A stretch of 64,000 nucleotides of DNA, taken from positions 85,458 to 149,457 of the forward strand of contig NZ_JAKLSQ010000004.1 in NCBI RefSeq assembly GCF_022014495.1, read 5' to 3'. Source of the DNA: Sandaracinobacteroides sayramensis. GTDB taxonomy: Bacteria > Pseudomonadota > Alphaproteobacteria > Sphingomonadales > Sphingomonadaceae. The position numbers were made by a program, and so were the translations under genes. Below, piece after piece: positions 20,201-31,858 of the stretch. The notes under the pieces are model-generated. The model was not told the origin of the DNA, ran no database searches, and saw nothing but the letters and a program-made list of their open reading frames with translations. Within the stretch, counting starts at the first letter, position 1; each line of letters opens with the position of its first letter.

Positions 20201-20685
20201 TGCGGCTTGGCGTTGATGATGGCGGCCACCCGCCCCTGGCTGACCAGCGCCGGCGAATGCGCGCCCGTCGCCGCGTCGGCGAACAGAAGCTGCACATCCT
20301 TCAGCCGCACCTCGCGGCCGTTCAGCGAATAGCTGGAGCCTTCGCCGCGCACGATCGCGCGCGAGACTTCCAGGCTGTCGTCGGAATTGAATTCGGCCGG
20401 CGCCCGCCGCGCCGAATTGTCCAGCGTCAGCCGCACTTCGGCGAGATCGCGGCTGGGGCGCTTCGCCGTGCCGGCGAAGATCACATCGTCCATCCCCGCG
20501 CCGCCGGCCGCCACCCGGAGCGACCGGGCCGAGCTTTCGCCCATCACCCAGCGCAAGGCTTCCAGCAGGTTGGACTTGCCGCAGCCGTTCGGGCCGACGA
20601 CTCCGGTCAGCCCGTCGCGGATGTGCAGTTCCGTCGGCTCGACGAAGGATTTGAACCCCGACAGGCGGAGCTTCGCGAATCTCAT
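17221..20685 (-). CDS. smc: Chromosome segregation ATPase SMC
   Basis: 1154 residues, full SMC length. Walker A GPNGCGKSN at 31-39, with the family opening RLSGFKSFVEPTEL. Two long coiled coils rich in Ala, Glu and Arg flank a hinge at roughly 480-620. The C-terminal signature LSLLSGGEQALAAIALIF and Walker B VLDEVDAPLDDANV complete the ATPase head. Condenses and helps separate replicated chromosomes, normally with ScpA and ScpB, which are not in the window. Follows the DsbA-like gene after 22 bases. A 1354-codon antisense frame opposite is a GC-content artefact. Confidence 0.97.
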   Translation of the reverse strand: MRFAKLRLSGFKSFVEPTELHIRDGLTGVVGPNGCGKSNLLEALRWVMGESSARSLRVAAGGAGMDDVIFAGTAKRPSRDLAEVRLTLDNSARRAPAEFNSDDSLEVSRAIVRGEGSSYSLNGREVRLKDVQLLFADAATGAHSPALVSQGRVAAIINAKPQERRQLLEEAAGISGLNVRRREAELRLRAADANLLRLDDVMKGAETQAAGLRRQAKSAARYRELSDRIRASESALLRLQWAAAVEAQQAAERDLQATDAALAEAVKAAARAATAKADAAAGLPAKRQAEANVAAVVQRLSTERATLVAERAGLVKRLQDLQAALDNAGADAERERARARDSAGTQARLAEELQGQRQAEAEAQAAVCPQAEEVRAAEAAATEAERALAGAVEAHAALVAEARSVRAQAEAARGRAERLRGERQRLEAELARLKASGSGATLDGQLAEAEAALAARMAEAEAAAGSIAAAERDAQAARQAAEAVERALSAARAEVASLEAEAAALERLRGAKQAQAAAGARASLSANPGFEAAAAAALGDDLNAALGAPEKPARHWLRIGVQKGDPALPPGCLPLAAEVQAPAELARRLAQVGVVDAPPDAATLAALRPGQRLVARNGWLWRWDGFVAPPGGQAAAVAEALAQDNRRKEIAANLLAPRERLKAAEAELAQQKAALADAQAAERKARATRSEAERAREQLAGRLQGLRAAQAQAAARTSAMEASIERLAAEGASAAEEAESATLAVTRLPDATAAAEQVGGARSAAERARAHLAQARAQAASTERSLAEASARIARLAREIADWQARDRDAASAAEALSARVEKLAAERTALIAEPEALDARLSLLDREIGAAEAQRSSAAEAVMAAELSQADLDKQARAAEAQVADGREARATRAARAEQLREKVAELVAEARERFGEPPHNLEAPAESQADALEQILASMRAERERIGIVNLRADIELAEIEAALAEQTRERSELETAINRLRGSIGTLNREGRARLMAAFQQVEAHFRELFVTLFGGGSAELQMIESDDPLEAGLEIRAQPPGKKLQSLSLLSGGEQALAAIALIFALFRTNPAPICVLDEVDAPLDDANVERFTRLLKHMAETTDTRFLIVTHNAVTMAAMHRLYGVTMGEPGVSQLVSVELKEAERLAAA

Positions 20686-20707
20686 GCGCGCGAAGCCCCG
20701 GCCGGGA

Positions 20708-21445
20708 TCACAGGGCTTCGGCGATCTTGGGTTGCAGTTGCGCCCAGCTCGCGGCGTTCTCCACCTTCTTGCCGTTCAGCACGAAGGTGGGCGTGCCCTG
20801 GATCTGATAGGCGTCGATCGCCGCCTGCTGGCGCTTCGTCAGCGCCTCGATCTTCGCTTCGTCCGACAGGCAGGCGTCGAACTTGGCGCGCGGCACGCCC
20901 CGGGCGGCGGCGAAGCTGTTGAACTTGCCGGCGGTCGCCAGCCCCAGCACCTGCTTGCCCATCGACTGGTTGCGAAGCGGGGTGATGTCCGCCTCGGTCA
21001 GCTTGGTGAAGGGCTCGATCCAGGCGTCGTGGTTGTTGAAGAGCTCGCCGGCCCAGGTGAAGAATTTCTCCGGCCCCTGGCAGGTGGCCAGTTGCGTCGC
21101 GGCGAAATCGTAGATGTTCAGCATGAAGGGCCGATATTCGTAGGAAACCTGCCCCGATTTCACATAATCGGGCTTCAGCTTCGCTTCGGCTTCCTTGTGG
21201 AAGTCGCGGCAATGGCTGCAGGTGAAAGAGGCGAATTCCACCAGCTTCACCCTGGCGTCCGGGTTGCCCATGCGGAAGCCGCCTTCCGGCGTCTCGACCA
21301 CGACCGTCGTCCAGTCCTTCGCGGCGGGCGCGCTCCCCTTCGCCTCCGTCTTGGCGGCGGGCGCCGCGGTGGACGTGCCCGAATCGCAGGCGACCAGCGC
21401 CAGCGTGCCCGAGAAAAGAAGCGCGACTTTCAACATCTTGGTCAT
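20708..21445 (-). CDS. DsbA-family thiol oxidoreductase, predicted lipoprotein
   Basis: 245 residues. The N-terminus MTKMLKVALLFSGTLALVAC ends in a lipobox with Cys20, so the protein is probably anchored in a membrane facing the periplasm. After a Lys/Ala-rich linker comes a thioredoxin-like domain with active site CSHC at 76-79 (FASFTCSHCRDFH), a helical insertion, and the cis-Pro loop in QIQGTPTFVLNGKK. This domain arrangement (DSBA-like thioredoxin, thioredoxin_4) is common in alphaproteobacteria and acts in disulfide formation or isomerisation. First of a two-gene unit with smc. The open frame runs far upstream into the FAD gene, but only this start gives a signal sequence. Confidence 0.9.
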   Translation of the reverse strand: MTKMLKVALLFSGTLALVACDSGTSTAAPAAKTEAKGSAPAAKDWTTVVVETPEGGFRMGNPDARVKLVEFASFTCSHCRDFHKEAEAKLKPDYVKSGQVSYEYRPFMLNIYDFAATQLATCQGPEKFFTWAGELFNNHDAWIEPFTKLTEADITPLRNQSMGKQVLGLATAGKFNSFAAARGVPRAKFDACLSDEAKIEALTKRQQAAIDAYQIQGTPTFVLNGKKVENAASWAQLQPKIAEAL

Positions 21446-21564
21446 CTGGCCGAAAACCTTACCATATCTAGTGGGCCGAACAAGCTTCCGCTTGTTGCTC
21501 CGGGCGATTGTTAGAACATGTTTCGCGCGGATGAAACGGCCGGAATCCGCAAGGCTTTTCGCCT

Positions 21565-22680
21565 TCAGCGAAAGCGCGCCGGCAGATAGGGGGCGGCGTC
21601 GATCCCGGCATAGGCGGCGGGCGGGGCTTCCCCCAGCAGCATCGCCGCCGCGCCGGCGCTGGCGGCGGGCGCCGTCTGGATGCCCCAGCCGCCCTGCCCC
21701 GCGCACCAGTGGAAGCCGGGCGCCTCCGGGTCCGGGCCTAGGACCGGAAGCCGGTCCGGCGCGAAGCTGCGCAGCCCCGCCCAGCTGGAAAGGATGCGGC
21801 GGACCGGCCAGTCGCACATGCGTTCGAAGCGGTCGAGGGCGACCGCCACGTCCATCTCCTCCGGCTGCACGTCGCGCGGCACGTCCGGGGTTTCGTCGTG
21901 CGGGGAAATCCACAGCCGCCCGGCGTCGGGCTTGAAATAGAGCGAGCCGCCGGAATCGATCACCAGCGGCAGGCCGGTGGGCGCCTCCGGCTGCACTTCG
22001 GCGACGAGGATGGTGCGGCGAAGCGGTTCGATGCCGATGGGGGCGACCCCGGCGAGCGCCGCCACCTCGTCCGCCCAGGCCCCGGCGGCATTCACCAGCG
22101 CCCCGGCGCGGAACTCCCCGGCCGGGGTGAGGATGCGCCAGTCGCCACGTTGCGCGACCGCCGCCGCCCGCGCATCCGTCACCAGATCGGCGCCGGCCCT
22201 GCGCGCCGAGCGCAGATAGGATTGGTGCAGGCCCGCCACGTCGATATCGGAGCAGCCCGGCTCCCAGATGGCCGCCTCGGCCCATTGCGCGCGCAGCCGG
22301 GGCGCCTTGCGCAGGATGTCCTCGCCGTGCAGATGTTCGCAGGCGATTCCGCCCTGGCGGAACTCGGCTTCCAGCGCCTCCAGAGTCTGCCCGGCGCGGC
22401 AAATATGCAGCGCCCCGCGGGGCGAGAGGATCGGCGTTTCGCAAAAGCCGGCCGGCGGACGCTGCAGAAAAGCCTTGGAAGCGGAGCTGAGCGGCTGCAC
22501 CCCCGGCCCGCCATAGGTTTCCGCATAGAAGGCGGCCGAGCGCCCGGTGGTGTGATAGCCTGGCCGGGATTCCGCCTCCAGCAGCGCCAGTTTCAGGCGC
22601 GGCGCCCGCTGCAGCAGGGCATGGGCCAGCGAGGCGCCGCCGATGCCCGCGCCCAGAATCACGATATCGTAGCGGCTCAG
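21565..22680 (-). CDS. FAD-dependent amino-acid-oxidase-like oxidoreductase (DAO family), probable CTG start
   Basis: 371 residues. SRYDIVILGAGIGGASLAHA is the FAD-binding beta-alpha-beta unit with GxGxxG. The middle follows the DAO fold, including ALVNAAGAWADEVA and the closing GFHWCAGQGGWGIQTAPAAS, a C-terminal glycine-rich FAD contact. Members oxidise amino acids, imines or hydroxyacids; the substrate is unknown. The frame has no ATG, GTG or TTG between the upstream gene and Ile6. CTG 22680 overlaps the hydrolase stop as CTGA, with GAGG 7 bases before it. A GTG at 22662 would cut into the first beta strand. Last gene of the glyQ-glyS-ppdK-hydrolase operon. Confidence 0.85.
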   Translation of the reverse strand: MSRYDIVILGAGIGGASLAHALLQRAPRLKLALLEAESRPGYHTTGRSAAFYAETYGGPGVQPLSSASKAFLQRPPAGFCETPILSPRGALHICRAGQTLEALEAEFRQGGIACEHLHGEDILRKAPRLRAQWAEAAIWEPGCSDIDVAGLHQSYLRSARRAGADLVTDARAAAVAQRGDWRILTPAGEFRAGALVNAAGAWADEVAALAGVAPIGIEPLRRTILVAEVQPEAPTGLPLVIDSGGSLYFKPDAGRLWISPHDETPDVPRDVQPEEMDVAVALDRFERMCDWPVRRILSSWAGLRSFAPDRLPVLGPDPEAPGFHWCAGQGGWGIQTAPAASAGAAAMLLGEAPPAAYAGIDAAPYLPARFR

Positions 22681-23624
22681 GCCGTCACCTCGCGGGCGAA
22701 ATGCACGACGCTGCTGATCGCCTCTCGCCGCACCTCGTCGGCTTCGCGCAGCAGTTCGTGCGCCGCCCCCGCGAACAGCCGGTGGCGGACATGCGGCAGC
22801 CGCGCCGCGATCCTCAGCGCCGACTTGTTGTCCACCAGCCGCTCGCGATCCGCCAGCAGCATCAGCAGCGGAAGCTCGACCTCTTCGATCGGCTGCGCCT
22901 CCAATATCGCCTCGCTGTCGGCGAAAGCCTTGATCCAGCCCCAGCTGACGCCGCCCGTGGCCAGTTCCGGCCTGTGGCTTGCCCAAAGCCCCTCATCCTC
23001 GAAATGCGCCCGGCTTCCGGTCAGCAGGAACTGCCGCTCCGGCCGCTGCTGCAGCGCCCCATAGGGCCGCTGCCCCCAGGCGAAATGATCGCCCAGCCCG
23101 CGCGCCACCTGGATCGGCGCCAGCCGCATCGCCGCCGCGCGCATCGCGACCGGCCCGGCCAGCCCGTAGAAAGGCGAGCTCAGCACCGCGCCGGAAAGCG
23201 CGCGGCGCAGGGGCAGCGCGCGGCGCGCCGGGTCGACCAGCCAGCGGGTCAGCAGATGCCCGCCCATGCTGTGCCCCAGCGCCAGCCAGCGGTCGCCGGA
23301 AAGCGCGCCCAGCGCCCAGCCGGAAAGCCGGTCGAGGTCGGACAGCCAGGTGTCGAAGCTATCGATATGCCCCGCGCCGCTTTGCGTCAGCCGGGTGGAG
23401 CCGCCCTGCCCGCGCCAGTCGAAGGCGGCGATGGCGAAGCCCGCCTCGTGCAGTTCCTGGATGGCGCCCGCCCATTTCTCGTGGAAATCGGCGCGCCCGG
23501 TCAGCAGCAGCAGATTGGCGAGCGGAGCCTCATGCGGCAGCAGCAGCGTGCGGATGGAAGCCCCGTCCGCCATCTCCTCGCGGCCGATGATCGCGGCTGG
23601 CGGAAGATGGAAACGGGGTTTCAC
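22677..23624 (-). CDS. Alpha/beta hydrolase, lysophospholipase (PldB-like) family
   Basis: 315 residues, GTG start at 23624 with GCAGGG upstream. The sequence reads as an S33-type hydrolase: LLLLTGRADFHEKW, AAFDWRGQGGSTRL, GHIDSFDTWLSDLDRL, and nucleophile elbow GHSMGG with Ser119. A late Asp in LLADRERLVD and His in FAGAAHELL complete the triad. The PldB/monoacylglycerol lipase branch acts on lysophospholipids or acylglycerols. No signal peptide. It starts 23 bases after ppdK and overlaps the FAD oxidoreductase by 4 bases; the pairing with that enzyme is unexplained. Confidence 0.88.
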   Translation of the reverse strand: MKPRFHLPPAAIIGREEMADGASIRTLLLPHEAPLANLLLLTGRADFHEKWAGAIQELHEAGFAIAAFDWRGQGGSTRLTQSGAGHIDSFDTWLSDLDRLSGWALGALSGDRWLALGHSMGGHLLTRWLVDPARRALPLRRALSGAVLSSPFYGLAGPVAMRAAAMRLAPIQVARGLGDHFAWGQRPYGALQQRPERQFLLTGSRAHFEDEGLWASHRPELATGGVSWGWIKAFADSEAILEAQPIEEVELPLLMLLADRERLVDNKSALRIAARLPHVRHRLFAGAAHELLREADEVRREAISSVVHFAREVTA

Positions 23625-23647
23625 TGCCCTGCGCCCGCGCGCATGGA

Positions 23648-26302
<2,655 letters not shown>

Positions 26303-26306
26303 GGTC

Positions 26307-28376
26307 TTATCCCTCGATTCTGGAGAAATCTGCAACCTTGTGCATGCCATCGCGGACCCCCGCGAGCAGGCCAAGGCGACGCGCGCGAACGGCGGGATCG
26401 GCGTCGTTCACGGTGACATCGTCGAAAAAGCGGTCGACAGGCTCGCGCAGCGTGGCGAGCAGCTTCATCGCCCCTTCGAAATCCTCGCGGCCGAACAGGG
26501 CGTCCGCCTCGTCGAACAATTGCATTCCGCCCGCCCCTTCGGAAGGGGCGAACAGGCGGGCGAGATTTTTCTCGGCCTCGTCCAGATAGGGCGATTGCAG
26601 CGCGGCGAGGTCCAGCCTGTGGCTTTTCCCGTCCTTCTTTTCCTCGGCCTTCAGGATGTTGGCGGCGCGCCGGTAGCCGGCGAGCAGGTTCCTGCCATCC
26701 TCCGTCTCGACGAAGGCCTGCAACGCCTTCACCCGCACCAGCAGGCGGACGAGATCATCCTCTCCGCCCAACGCCAGCACCGCGTCGATCAGGTCGTGGC
26801 GAACCCCGGCCTCGCGCTGCTGCACCTTCAACCGGTCGGCAAAGAAAGCGATGAGATCGTCCGCATCTTTCGCACCAGCCGCTTCGAGCGCCGGCTTCAG
26901 CGCAATGCGGCGCCCGCCCGACACCAGCATGTCCAGCACGCCGAGCGCCGCGCGGCGAAGCGCGAAGGGATCCTTCGAGCCCGTCGGACGGATACCCGCC
27001 CCGAAGAAGCTGACGAGCGTGTCCAGCCTGTCCGCCAGCGCAACCGCGACCGGCACGCAGCCTTCCGGGCAAGCAGAATAATGCTGCTTCAAAGCCGAGA
27101 CGATTCCGGGCTTTTCCCCCTGCGCTTCCGCCAGATAGCCGCCGATCACCCCTTGCAGCTCGGGGAATTCGCCGACCGTGCCGGTGGTGAGGTCCGCCTT
27201 CGCCAGCCGGGCGGCGCGTTCCACCATGTCCGGGTCGACATTCGGGAAATATTCCGTCGCCAGCCAGCGGGCGAGCTTCGCCACCCGCTCCACCTTCTCG
27301 GCCATGGTGCCGAGCTGTTCGTGGAAGACGATGTCCTTCAGCTTCTCCGTGAAGCTTTCCAGCGGTTTCGCCTTATCGTTCGTCCAGAAGAAGCGCGCGT
27401 CGGACAAGCGGGCGGAAAGCACCCGCTCATTGCCGGCGACGATCGTCCGCCCGCCGTCCGGCGCGACCAGGTTGGAAACGCAGACGAAGCCCGGCGCCAG
27501 CTTTCCATCCGCGTCTTCCACGGCGAAATATTTCTGGTTGGTGGCCATCGTAAGCTGGATGATCTCGGGCGGCACTTCCAGAAAGGCCGGGTCGAAGCGG
27601 CCGAGCAGCGGCACCGGCCATTCGGTGAGGCCGGCATTCTCCGCCTCCAGCGCTTCATCCACGCGCAATTGCAGCCCGGCGTTGGCCGCCGCCGCTTCGG
27701 CGCCTGCGCGGATCAGCGCCCGGCGCTCGCCCGCGGACAGCACCACATGCGCCGTGTGCAACTGGCCGGCGTAGCTGTCCGGGCTGTCGATGGAGAGGGG
27801 CTTGCCACCGCCCATGAAGCGGTGGCCGAAAGTTTCGCGGCCGGATTGCAGCCCCAACGCCTCGAACGGCACGACATCCTTGTCGAACAGCGCGACGATG
27901 CCGCGCAACGGCCGCACCCAGCGCGGGGAGGAGGTGCTGACGCTGGCCCGGCCCCAGCGCTGCGATTTCGGCCATTGGAAGCCGCCGATCAGCGCCGGCA
28001 GCTTCGCCGCCAGAAGCTCGGCCGCCGGCCGCCCCTCGCGCGCCAGATTGGCGAACAGGAATACGCCCTTGCCGGTTTCGCGCTCTTCCAGTTGCGCGCG
28101 CGTCAAGCCGGTGGATTTCAGGAAGCCCTCGATCGCCGCCGCCGGCGCATCGGCGCGCGGGCCGCGCCTTTCCTCCGACACGGCTTGCGAAGCGGCCGGA
28201 AGCCCCCGCGCGATCAGCGCCAGCCGGCGCGGCGTGGCATGGGTTTCCAGCGCGTCGGCCGAAAGCCCGGAGTCCGCCAGCAGCGCCTCGAACTTCTCGC
28301 GCAGTTGCTGCGCGGCGGCCGGCTGCATCCGTGCCGGAATCTCCTCGGAAAAAAGCTCCAGAAGGAAATCAGCCAT
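26307..28376 (-). CDS. glyS: Glycyl-tRNA synthetase beta subunit
   Basis: 689 residues from [20 protein letters not shown], the conserved opening of bacterial Gly[22 protein letters not shown] and [21 protein letters not shown] are family hallmarks; the C-terminal third carries the anticodon-binding DALR-like helices. Together with GlyQ it forms the alpha2beta2 enzyme that charges tRNA-Gly. The start overlaps the glyQ end by 8 bases; an upstream ATG at 28397 is less likely. Confidence 0.96.
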   Translation of the reverse strand: MADFLLELFSEEIPARMQPAAAQQLREKFEALLADSGLSADALETHATPRRLALIARGLPAASQAVSEERRGPRADAPAAAIEGFLKSTGLTRAQLEERETGKGVFLFANLAREGRPAAELLAAKLPALIGGFQWPKSQRWGRASVSTSSPRWVRPLRGIVALFDKDVVPFEALGLQSGRETFGHRFMGGGKPLSIDSPDSYAGQLHTAHVVLSAGERRALIRAGAEAAAANAGLQLRVDEALEAENAGLTEWPVPLLGRFDPAFLEVPPEIIQLTMATNQKYFAVEDADGKLAPGFVCVSNLVAPDGGRTIVAGNERVLSARLSDARFFWTNDKAKPLESFTEKLKDIVFHEQLGTMAEKVERVAKLARWLATEYFPNVDPDMVERAARLAKADLTTGTVGEFPELQGVIGGYLAEAQGEKPGIVSALKQHYSACPEGCVPVAVALADRLDTLVSFFGAGIRPTGSKDPFALRRAALGVLDMLVSGGRRIALKPALEAAGAKDADDLIAFFADRLKVQQREAGVRHDLIDAVLALGGEDDLVRLLVRVKALQAFVETEDGRNLLAGYRRAANILKAEEKKDGKSHRLDLAALQSPYLDEAEKNLARLFAPSEGAGGMQLFDEADALFGREDFEGAMKLLATLREPVDRFFDDVTVNDADPAVRARRLGLLAGVRDGMHKVADFSRIEG

Positions 28377-29244
28377 GTGCCGTCTCCTTCTCGACATGGA
28401 GGTCGGCGACCAGCTTCACCAGATCGCGCACGCGGCCGATATAGGCCTGCCGTTCGGCCACGGAAATCACCCCGCGCGCGTTCAGCAGGTTGAAGGCGTG
28501 GCTGGCCTTGATCGCCTGATCATAGGCCGGCAGCGGCAGCCCGGCTTCCACCAGCGCCCGGCACTCGTCGGCGGCCTTGCGGAAACTGTCGAACAGGGCC
28601 TCGGTGTTGGCCTGCTCGAAATTATAGGCGGAGAACTGGCGCTCGTTTTCCAGGAACACGTCGCCGTAGCTCAGCCCCTCGTCGTTGAAGGGCAGGTCGT
28701 AGACATTCTCGACGCCCAATATGTACATCGCCAGCCGTTCCAGCCCGTAGGTGATCTCGCCGGAAACCGGCGCGCAGTCATGGCCGCCCACCTGCTGGAA
28801 ATAGGTGAACTGCGTGACTTCCATGCCGTTGCACCAGACTTCCCAGCCAAGCCCCCAGGCGCCCAGAGTCGGGCTTTCCCAATCATCCTCCACGAAGCGG
28901 ATGTCGTTTGTCTGAAGGTCGATGCCGATCGCTTCCAGGCTGCCCAGATACTGGTCGAGGATATCGTCCGGCGAAGGCTTCAGGATCACCTGATACTGGT
29001 AATAATGCTGCAGCCGGTTGGGATTCTCGCCGTAGCGGCCGTCGGAGGGGCGACGGCTGGGCTGCACATAGGCGGCCTTCCACGGCTTCGGGCCGAGCGC
29101 GCGCAGCGTGGTGGCCGGATGGAAGGTGCCCGCGCCCATCTCCATGTCATAGGGCTGCAGGATCGCGCAGCCGCGCGCGCTCCAATAGGCGTGGAGCGTC
29201 AGGATGATGTCCTGAAAGCAGGTGGGTTTCTGAAGCCTGTTCAC
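28369..29244 (-). CDS. glyQ: Glycyl-tRNA synthetase alpha subunit
   Basis: 291 residues from GTG 29244. [40 protein letters not shown] and [20 protein letters not shown] are the class II aminoacylation core of bacterial Gly[19 protein letters not shown] lies near the C-terminus. Binds glycine and ATP and forms glycyl-adenylate. First gene of the operon with glyS, ppdK, hydrolase and FAD oxidoreductase. The frame can be extended to a TTG at 29274, adding ten residues without conserved sequence. Confidence 0.95.
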   Translation of the reverse strand: MNRLQKPTCFQDIILTLHAYWSARGCAILQPYDMEMGAGTFHPATTLRALGPKPWKAAYVQPSRRPSDGRYGENPNRLQHYYQYQVILKPSPDDILDQYLGSLEAIGIDLQTNDIRFVEDDWESPTLGAWGLGWEVWCNGMEVTQFTYFQQVGGHDCAPVSGEITYGLERLAMYILGVENVYDLPFNDEGLSYGDVFLENERQFSAYNFEQANTEALFDSFRKAADECRALVEAGLPLPAYDQAIKASHAFNLLNARGVISVAERQAYIGRVRDLVKLVADLHVEKETAHG

Positions 29245-29335
29245 GGCACGGCGGGTTAGCGGGTGCAGCAACAAAGGGGAAGGGGCTGCGGGGTTATTAA
29301 GCCTTCACAGGCACTTTTAGCCCGGCTTTTGCATT

Positions 29336-29375
29336 AAAAGGCGCCCGCCCCGGAGACGACTCCGGGGCGGGCGCC
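29336..29375 (-). terminator. Rho-independent terminator of the PEP-CTERM gene
   Basis: A perfect 16-bp stem (29340-29355 with 29360-29375) around a 4-base loop. On the minus strand it is followed directly by TTTT. It lies 21 bases after the stop of the PEP-CTERM gene at 29397. Confidence 0.85.
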
Positions 29376-29396
29376 AGAGGCAGGGCTGCCCCGGTT

Positions 29397-30053
29397 TCAG
29401 CTCAGGGTGACGGCGATCGGCTTGCGGCGCAGGCCGAAGCCCACCATGCCGAAGCCGGCGATCAGCAGCAGCCAGGTGGAAGGCTCGGGGACGGTGCCGA
29501 TCGACAGATTGTCGATCTGGAAATAACCGCCCTTCGACTGACCGCCCTCCGGCCCGAAGGCGATGCTGGCGATTCCGAGGTGGGAGGTGATTCCCCAGAA
29601 GCCGCCGCCTGACAGGCCGTAGAGCGCGCTGCTGCCGTTGGCGAAGGTGACGAGGGCGTCGTAGAGACCGTTGCCGTTGGCGAGGATGTCGAGGCCGGCC
29701 CCGAACACGCCGCCGTTCTTGCTGTAGCCGGTGTCGGCGAAGTCCAGCTTGAAGCTGCCGTTGCAGCCGGCGCAATAGGTGCCGTTGACGACGATATTAT
29801 GGTTGTTGAAGCCCGTGGACTGGTAGCGGGTCTGCCCGACGACGGCCGACATGGCGGCGTTCGAGAGGATTCCGAAGCTGCCGGGATAGCCCAGTTCCGC
29901 CCCATATGTATCCGTGAAGCTGGAAACCAGCTCGGCCGTGAAGGCGGAGCGGTCGCTGTGGATGACGGTGGCGGCTTCCGTGCGGACGGCGACCTGCGTG
30001 GAGATGACGAGCGCGGACAACAGCGCGACCCGGCGTGCGACCTTGCGATTCAT
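29397..30053 (-). CDS. PEP-CTERM sorting-signal protein
   Basis: 218 residues with a signal peptide (VALLSALVISTQVAVRTEA) and a C-terminal PEP-CTERM tail: VPEPSTWLLLIAGFGMVGFG followed by LRRK. The body (ATVIHSDRSAFTAEL and the glycine-rich beta-like region with GIASIAFGP and QIDNLSIG) is typical of extracellular beta-sandwich proteins of this class. Exosortase cleaves the PEP motif and may release the protein to the envelope or extracellular matrix. No exosortase gene is in this window. Divergent from an acyl-CoA synthetase gene; ends at a strong terminator. Confidence 0.88.
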   Translation of the reverse strand: MNRKVARRVALLSALVISTQVAVRTEAATVIHSDRSAFTAELVSSFTDTYGAELGYPGSFGILSNAAMSAVVGQTRYQSTGFNNHNIVVNGTYCAGCNGSFKLDFADTGYSKNGGVFGAGLDILANGNGLYDALVTFANGSSALYGLSGGGFWGITSHLGIASIAFGPEGGQSKGGYFQIDNLSIGTVPEPSTWLLLIAGFGMVGFGLRRKPIAVTLS

Positions 30054-30343
30054 AGGATTTGCGACCCTCTGCTTGTTTGTTTCTTTCTTGGCGCCGGTTT
30101 TTTATCGGTCTTTTTTTAATCGACTCATGGCGCAGGCAGGAGTTTCCTCAAATTCCCCTGTCTTTGCAATATGTCTTAACAGTTTGTTACCAAGATCGCG
30201 CCAATTCCCGGCGCATCCGCTTGCTTGCCGATGCTTGCCCGCGATTTTTGCAGGCTGCCGGCCCGCCTTGGCGCTGCCACAAATCCTCCCAATATCGCCT
30301 CCGGGAAGGATCGAGGGACCGGCGGCCTGAGGGAGAGGATAAG
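30054..30343. other. Divergent intergenic region with T-rich tracts
   Basis: 290 bases between the PEP-CTERM gene (minus) and the acyl-CoA synthetase gene (plus). It holds runs of T at 30098-30118 and no frame that looks coding. It must contain promoters for both genes; none was identified with confidence. Confidence 0.4.
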
Positions 30344-31858
30344 GTGCACCCATTTCACCACGCGGCGGCGACGCCCGACAAACCCGCCATCGTCATGGCC
30401 GGCTCCGGCGAGACGCTGAGCTACGCCGGGCTGGAAGCGCGCTCGAACCAGGCGGCCCGGCTGTATCGCGCCGCCGGGCTGCGGCGCGGCGACGTGATCG
30501 CCATCTTCCTGGAAAACCATATCGACTATCTGCCGCTCTGTTGGGGCGCGCAGCGCGCCGGCCTCATCTTCACCTGCATCTCCACCAAGCTGACGGCGGA
30601 GGAGGCCGGCTATATCGTCGGGGACTGCGGCGCGAAGCTGCTGATCGCCGGCGCCTCGCTGGCCAATGTCGCGAAGGAGCTGCCGCCGTTGGCCCATCGC
30701 TACAGCGTCGGCGGCGAGATTCCGGGTTTCCTCGCCCTGGAGCCGGCGCTGGCCGGCTTTCCCGCCACCCGCATCGCCGACGAAAGCCCCGGGCGGGACA
30801 TGCTCTATTCCAGCGGCACCACCGGCCGCCCCAAGGGCGTGAAGGGGGTGATGCCCGAAGGGGCGATCGACCAGGTGGACACGCTCGCCGGGCTGGTGCG
30901 GGCGCTCTACCAATTCTCGGCGGAGATGATCTATCTGTCGCCCGCCCCGCTCTACCATGCGGCGCCGCTGCGCTATTCCATGGCCGTTCAGAAGTTCGGC
31001 GGCACGGTGATCGTGATGGAGCGCTTCGACGCCGAACAATATCTGCACCTGCTGGAACGTTATCGGGTGACCCACAGCCAGGTCGTGCCGACCATGTTCG
31101 TGAAGATGCTGAAGCTGCCCGACGATGTGCGCGGCCGCTACGACGTTTCCAGCCTGAAGCTGGTGATCCACGCCGCCGCGCCCTGCCCCATCGCCGTCAA
31201 GGAGCGGATGATCGACTGGTGGGGGCCGCGAATCCACGAATATTATTCCGCAACCGAAGGCGGCGGCTTCACCGCCATTTCGTCGGACGAGTGGCTGCGC
31301 AAGAAAGGCTCGGTCGGGAAAAGCCTGCTGGGCGAAATCCGCATCCTCGGCGAAGAGGGGCAATTGCTGCCGTCCGGGCGCGAGGGCCGCGTTTACTTTC
31401 ACGGCGGGCCGCCGGTTTCCTACCATAATGCGCCCGAAAAGACCGCCGAGGTGCAGGGCGAGCATGGCGCCACCTTCGGCGACATCGGCTATGTCGACAG
31501 CGATGGCTATCTCTTCCTCACCGACCGCTCCAGCTACATGATCATCTCGGGCGGGGTGAACGTCTATCCGCAGGAGACGGAGAATATCCTCGTCATGCAC
31601 CCGAAGGTTGCGGACGTGGCGGTGATCGGCGTTCCGAACGAGGAACTGGGCGAGGAGGTGAAGGCGGTGGTGCAGCCGCGCGACTGGGCCGACGCCGGGC
31701 CGGCGCTGGAAGCCGAGCTGATCGAATTCGCGCGCGCCCACCTCTCGCACATCAAATGCCCACGCTCTGTCGACTTCGATCCGTCCTTGCCGCGCCACGA
31801 CACCGGCAAGCTCTACAAACGCCTGGTGAAAGACCGATATTGGCCCAAGGCAAGCTGA
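30344..31858 (+). CDS. Acyl-CoA synthetase (AMP-forming), ANL superfamily
   Basis: 504 residues from GTG 30344, which follows GGGAGAGGATAAG, a strong ribosome site. A5-type motifs: P-loop YSSGTTGRPKG (about 163-173), STEGGGF-like YYSATEGGG, GDIGYVDSDGYLFLTDRSSY (hinge) and a C-terminal Lys in PRHDTGKLYKRLVK. Activates a carboxylic acid to its CoA thioester; the chain length or aromatic character of the substrate is not clear. The open frame reaches back to 30059, but that part contains the intergenic T-rich region. A TraB/GumN-family gene follows and overlaps its end. Confidence 0.9.
   Translation: MHPFHHAAATPDKPAIVMAGSGETLSYAGLEARSNQAARLYRAAGLRRGDVIAIFLENHIDYLPLCWGAQRAGLIFTCISTKLTAEEAGYIVGDCGAKLLIAGASLANVAKELPPLAHRYSVGGEIPGFLALEPALAGFPATRIADESPGRDMLYSSGTTGRPKGVKGVMPEGAIDQVDTLAGLVRALYQFSAEMIYLSPAPLYHAAPLRYSMAVQKFGGTVIVMERFDAEQYLHLLERYRVTHSQVVPTMFVKMLKLPDDVRGRYDVSSLKLVIHAAAPCPIAVKERMIDWWGPRIHEYYSATEGGGFTAISSDEWLRKKGSVGKSLLGEIRILGEEGQLLPSGREGRVYFHGGPPVSYHNAPEKTAEVQGEHGATFGDIGYVDSDGYLFLTDRSSYMIISGGVNVYPQETENILVMHPKVADVAVIGVPNEELGEEVKAVVQPRDWADAGPALEAELIEFARAHLSHIKCPRSVDFDPSLPRHDTGKLYKRLVKDRYWPKAS

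Noticed and set aside
16858..20922. A 1354-codon open frame on the plus strand opposite smc and atpI
   Set aside because: The strand runs antisense to smc, whose Walker A and signature motifs are intact; long antisense frames are common at high GC and this one shows no domain.
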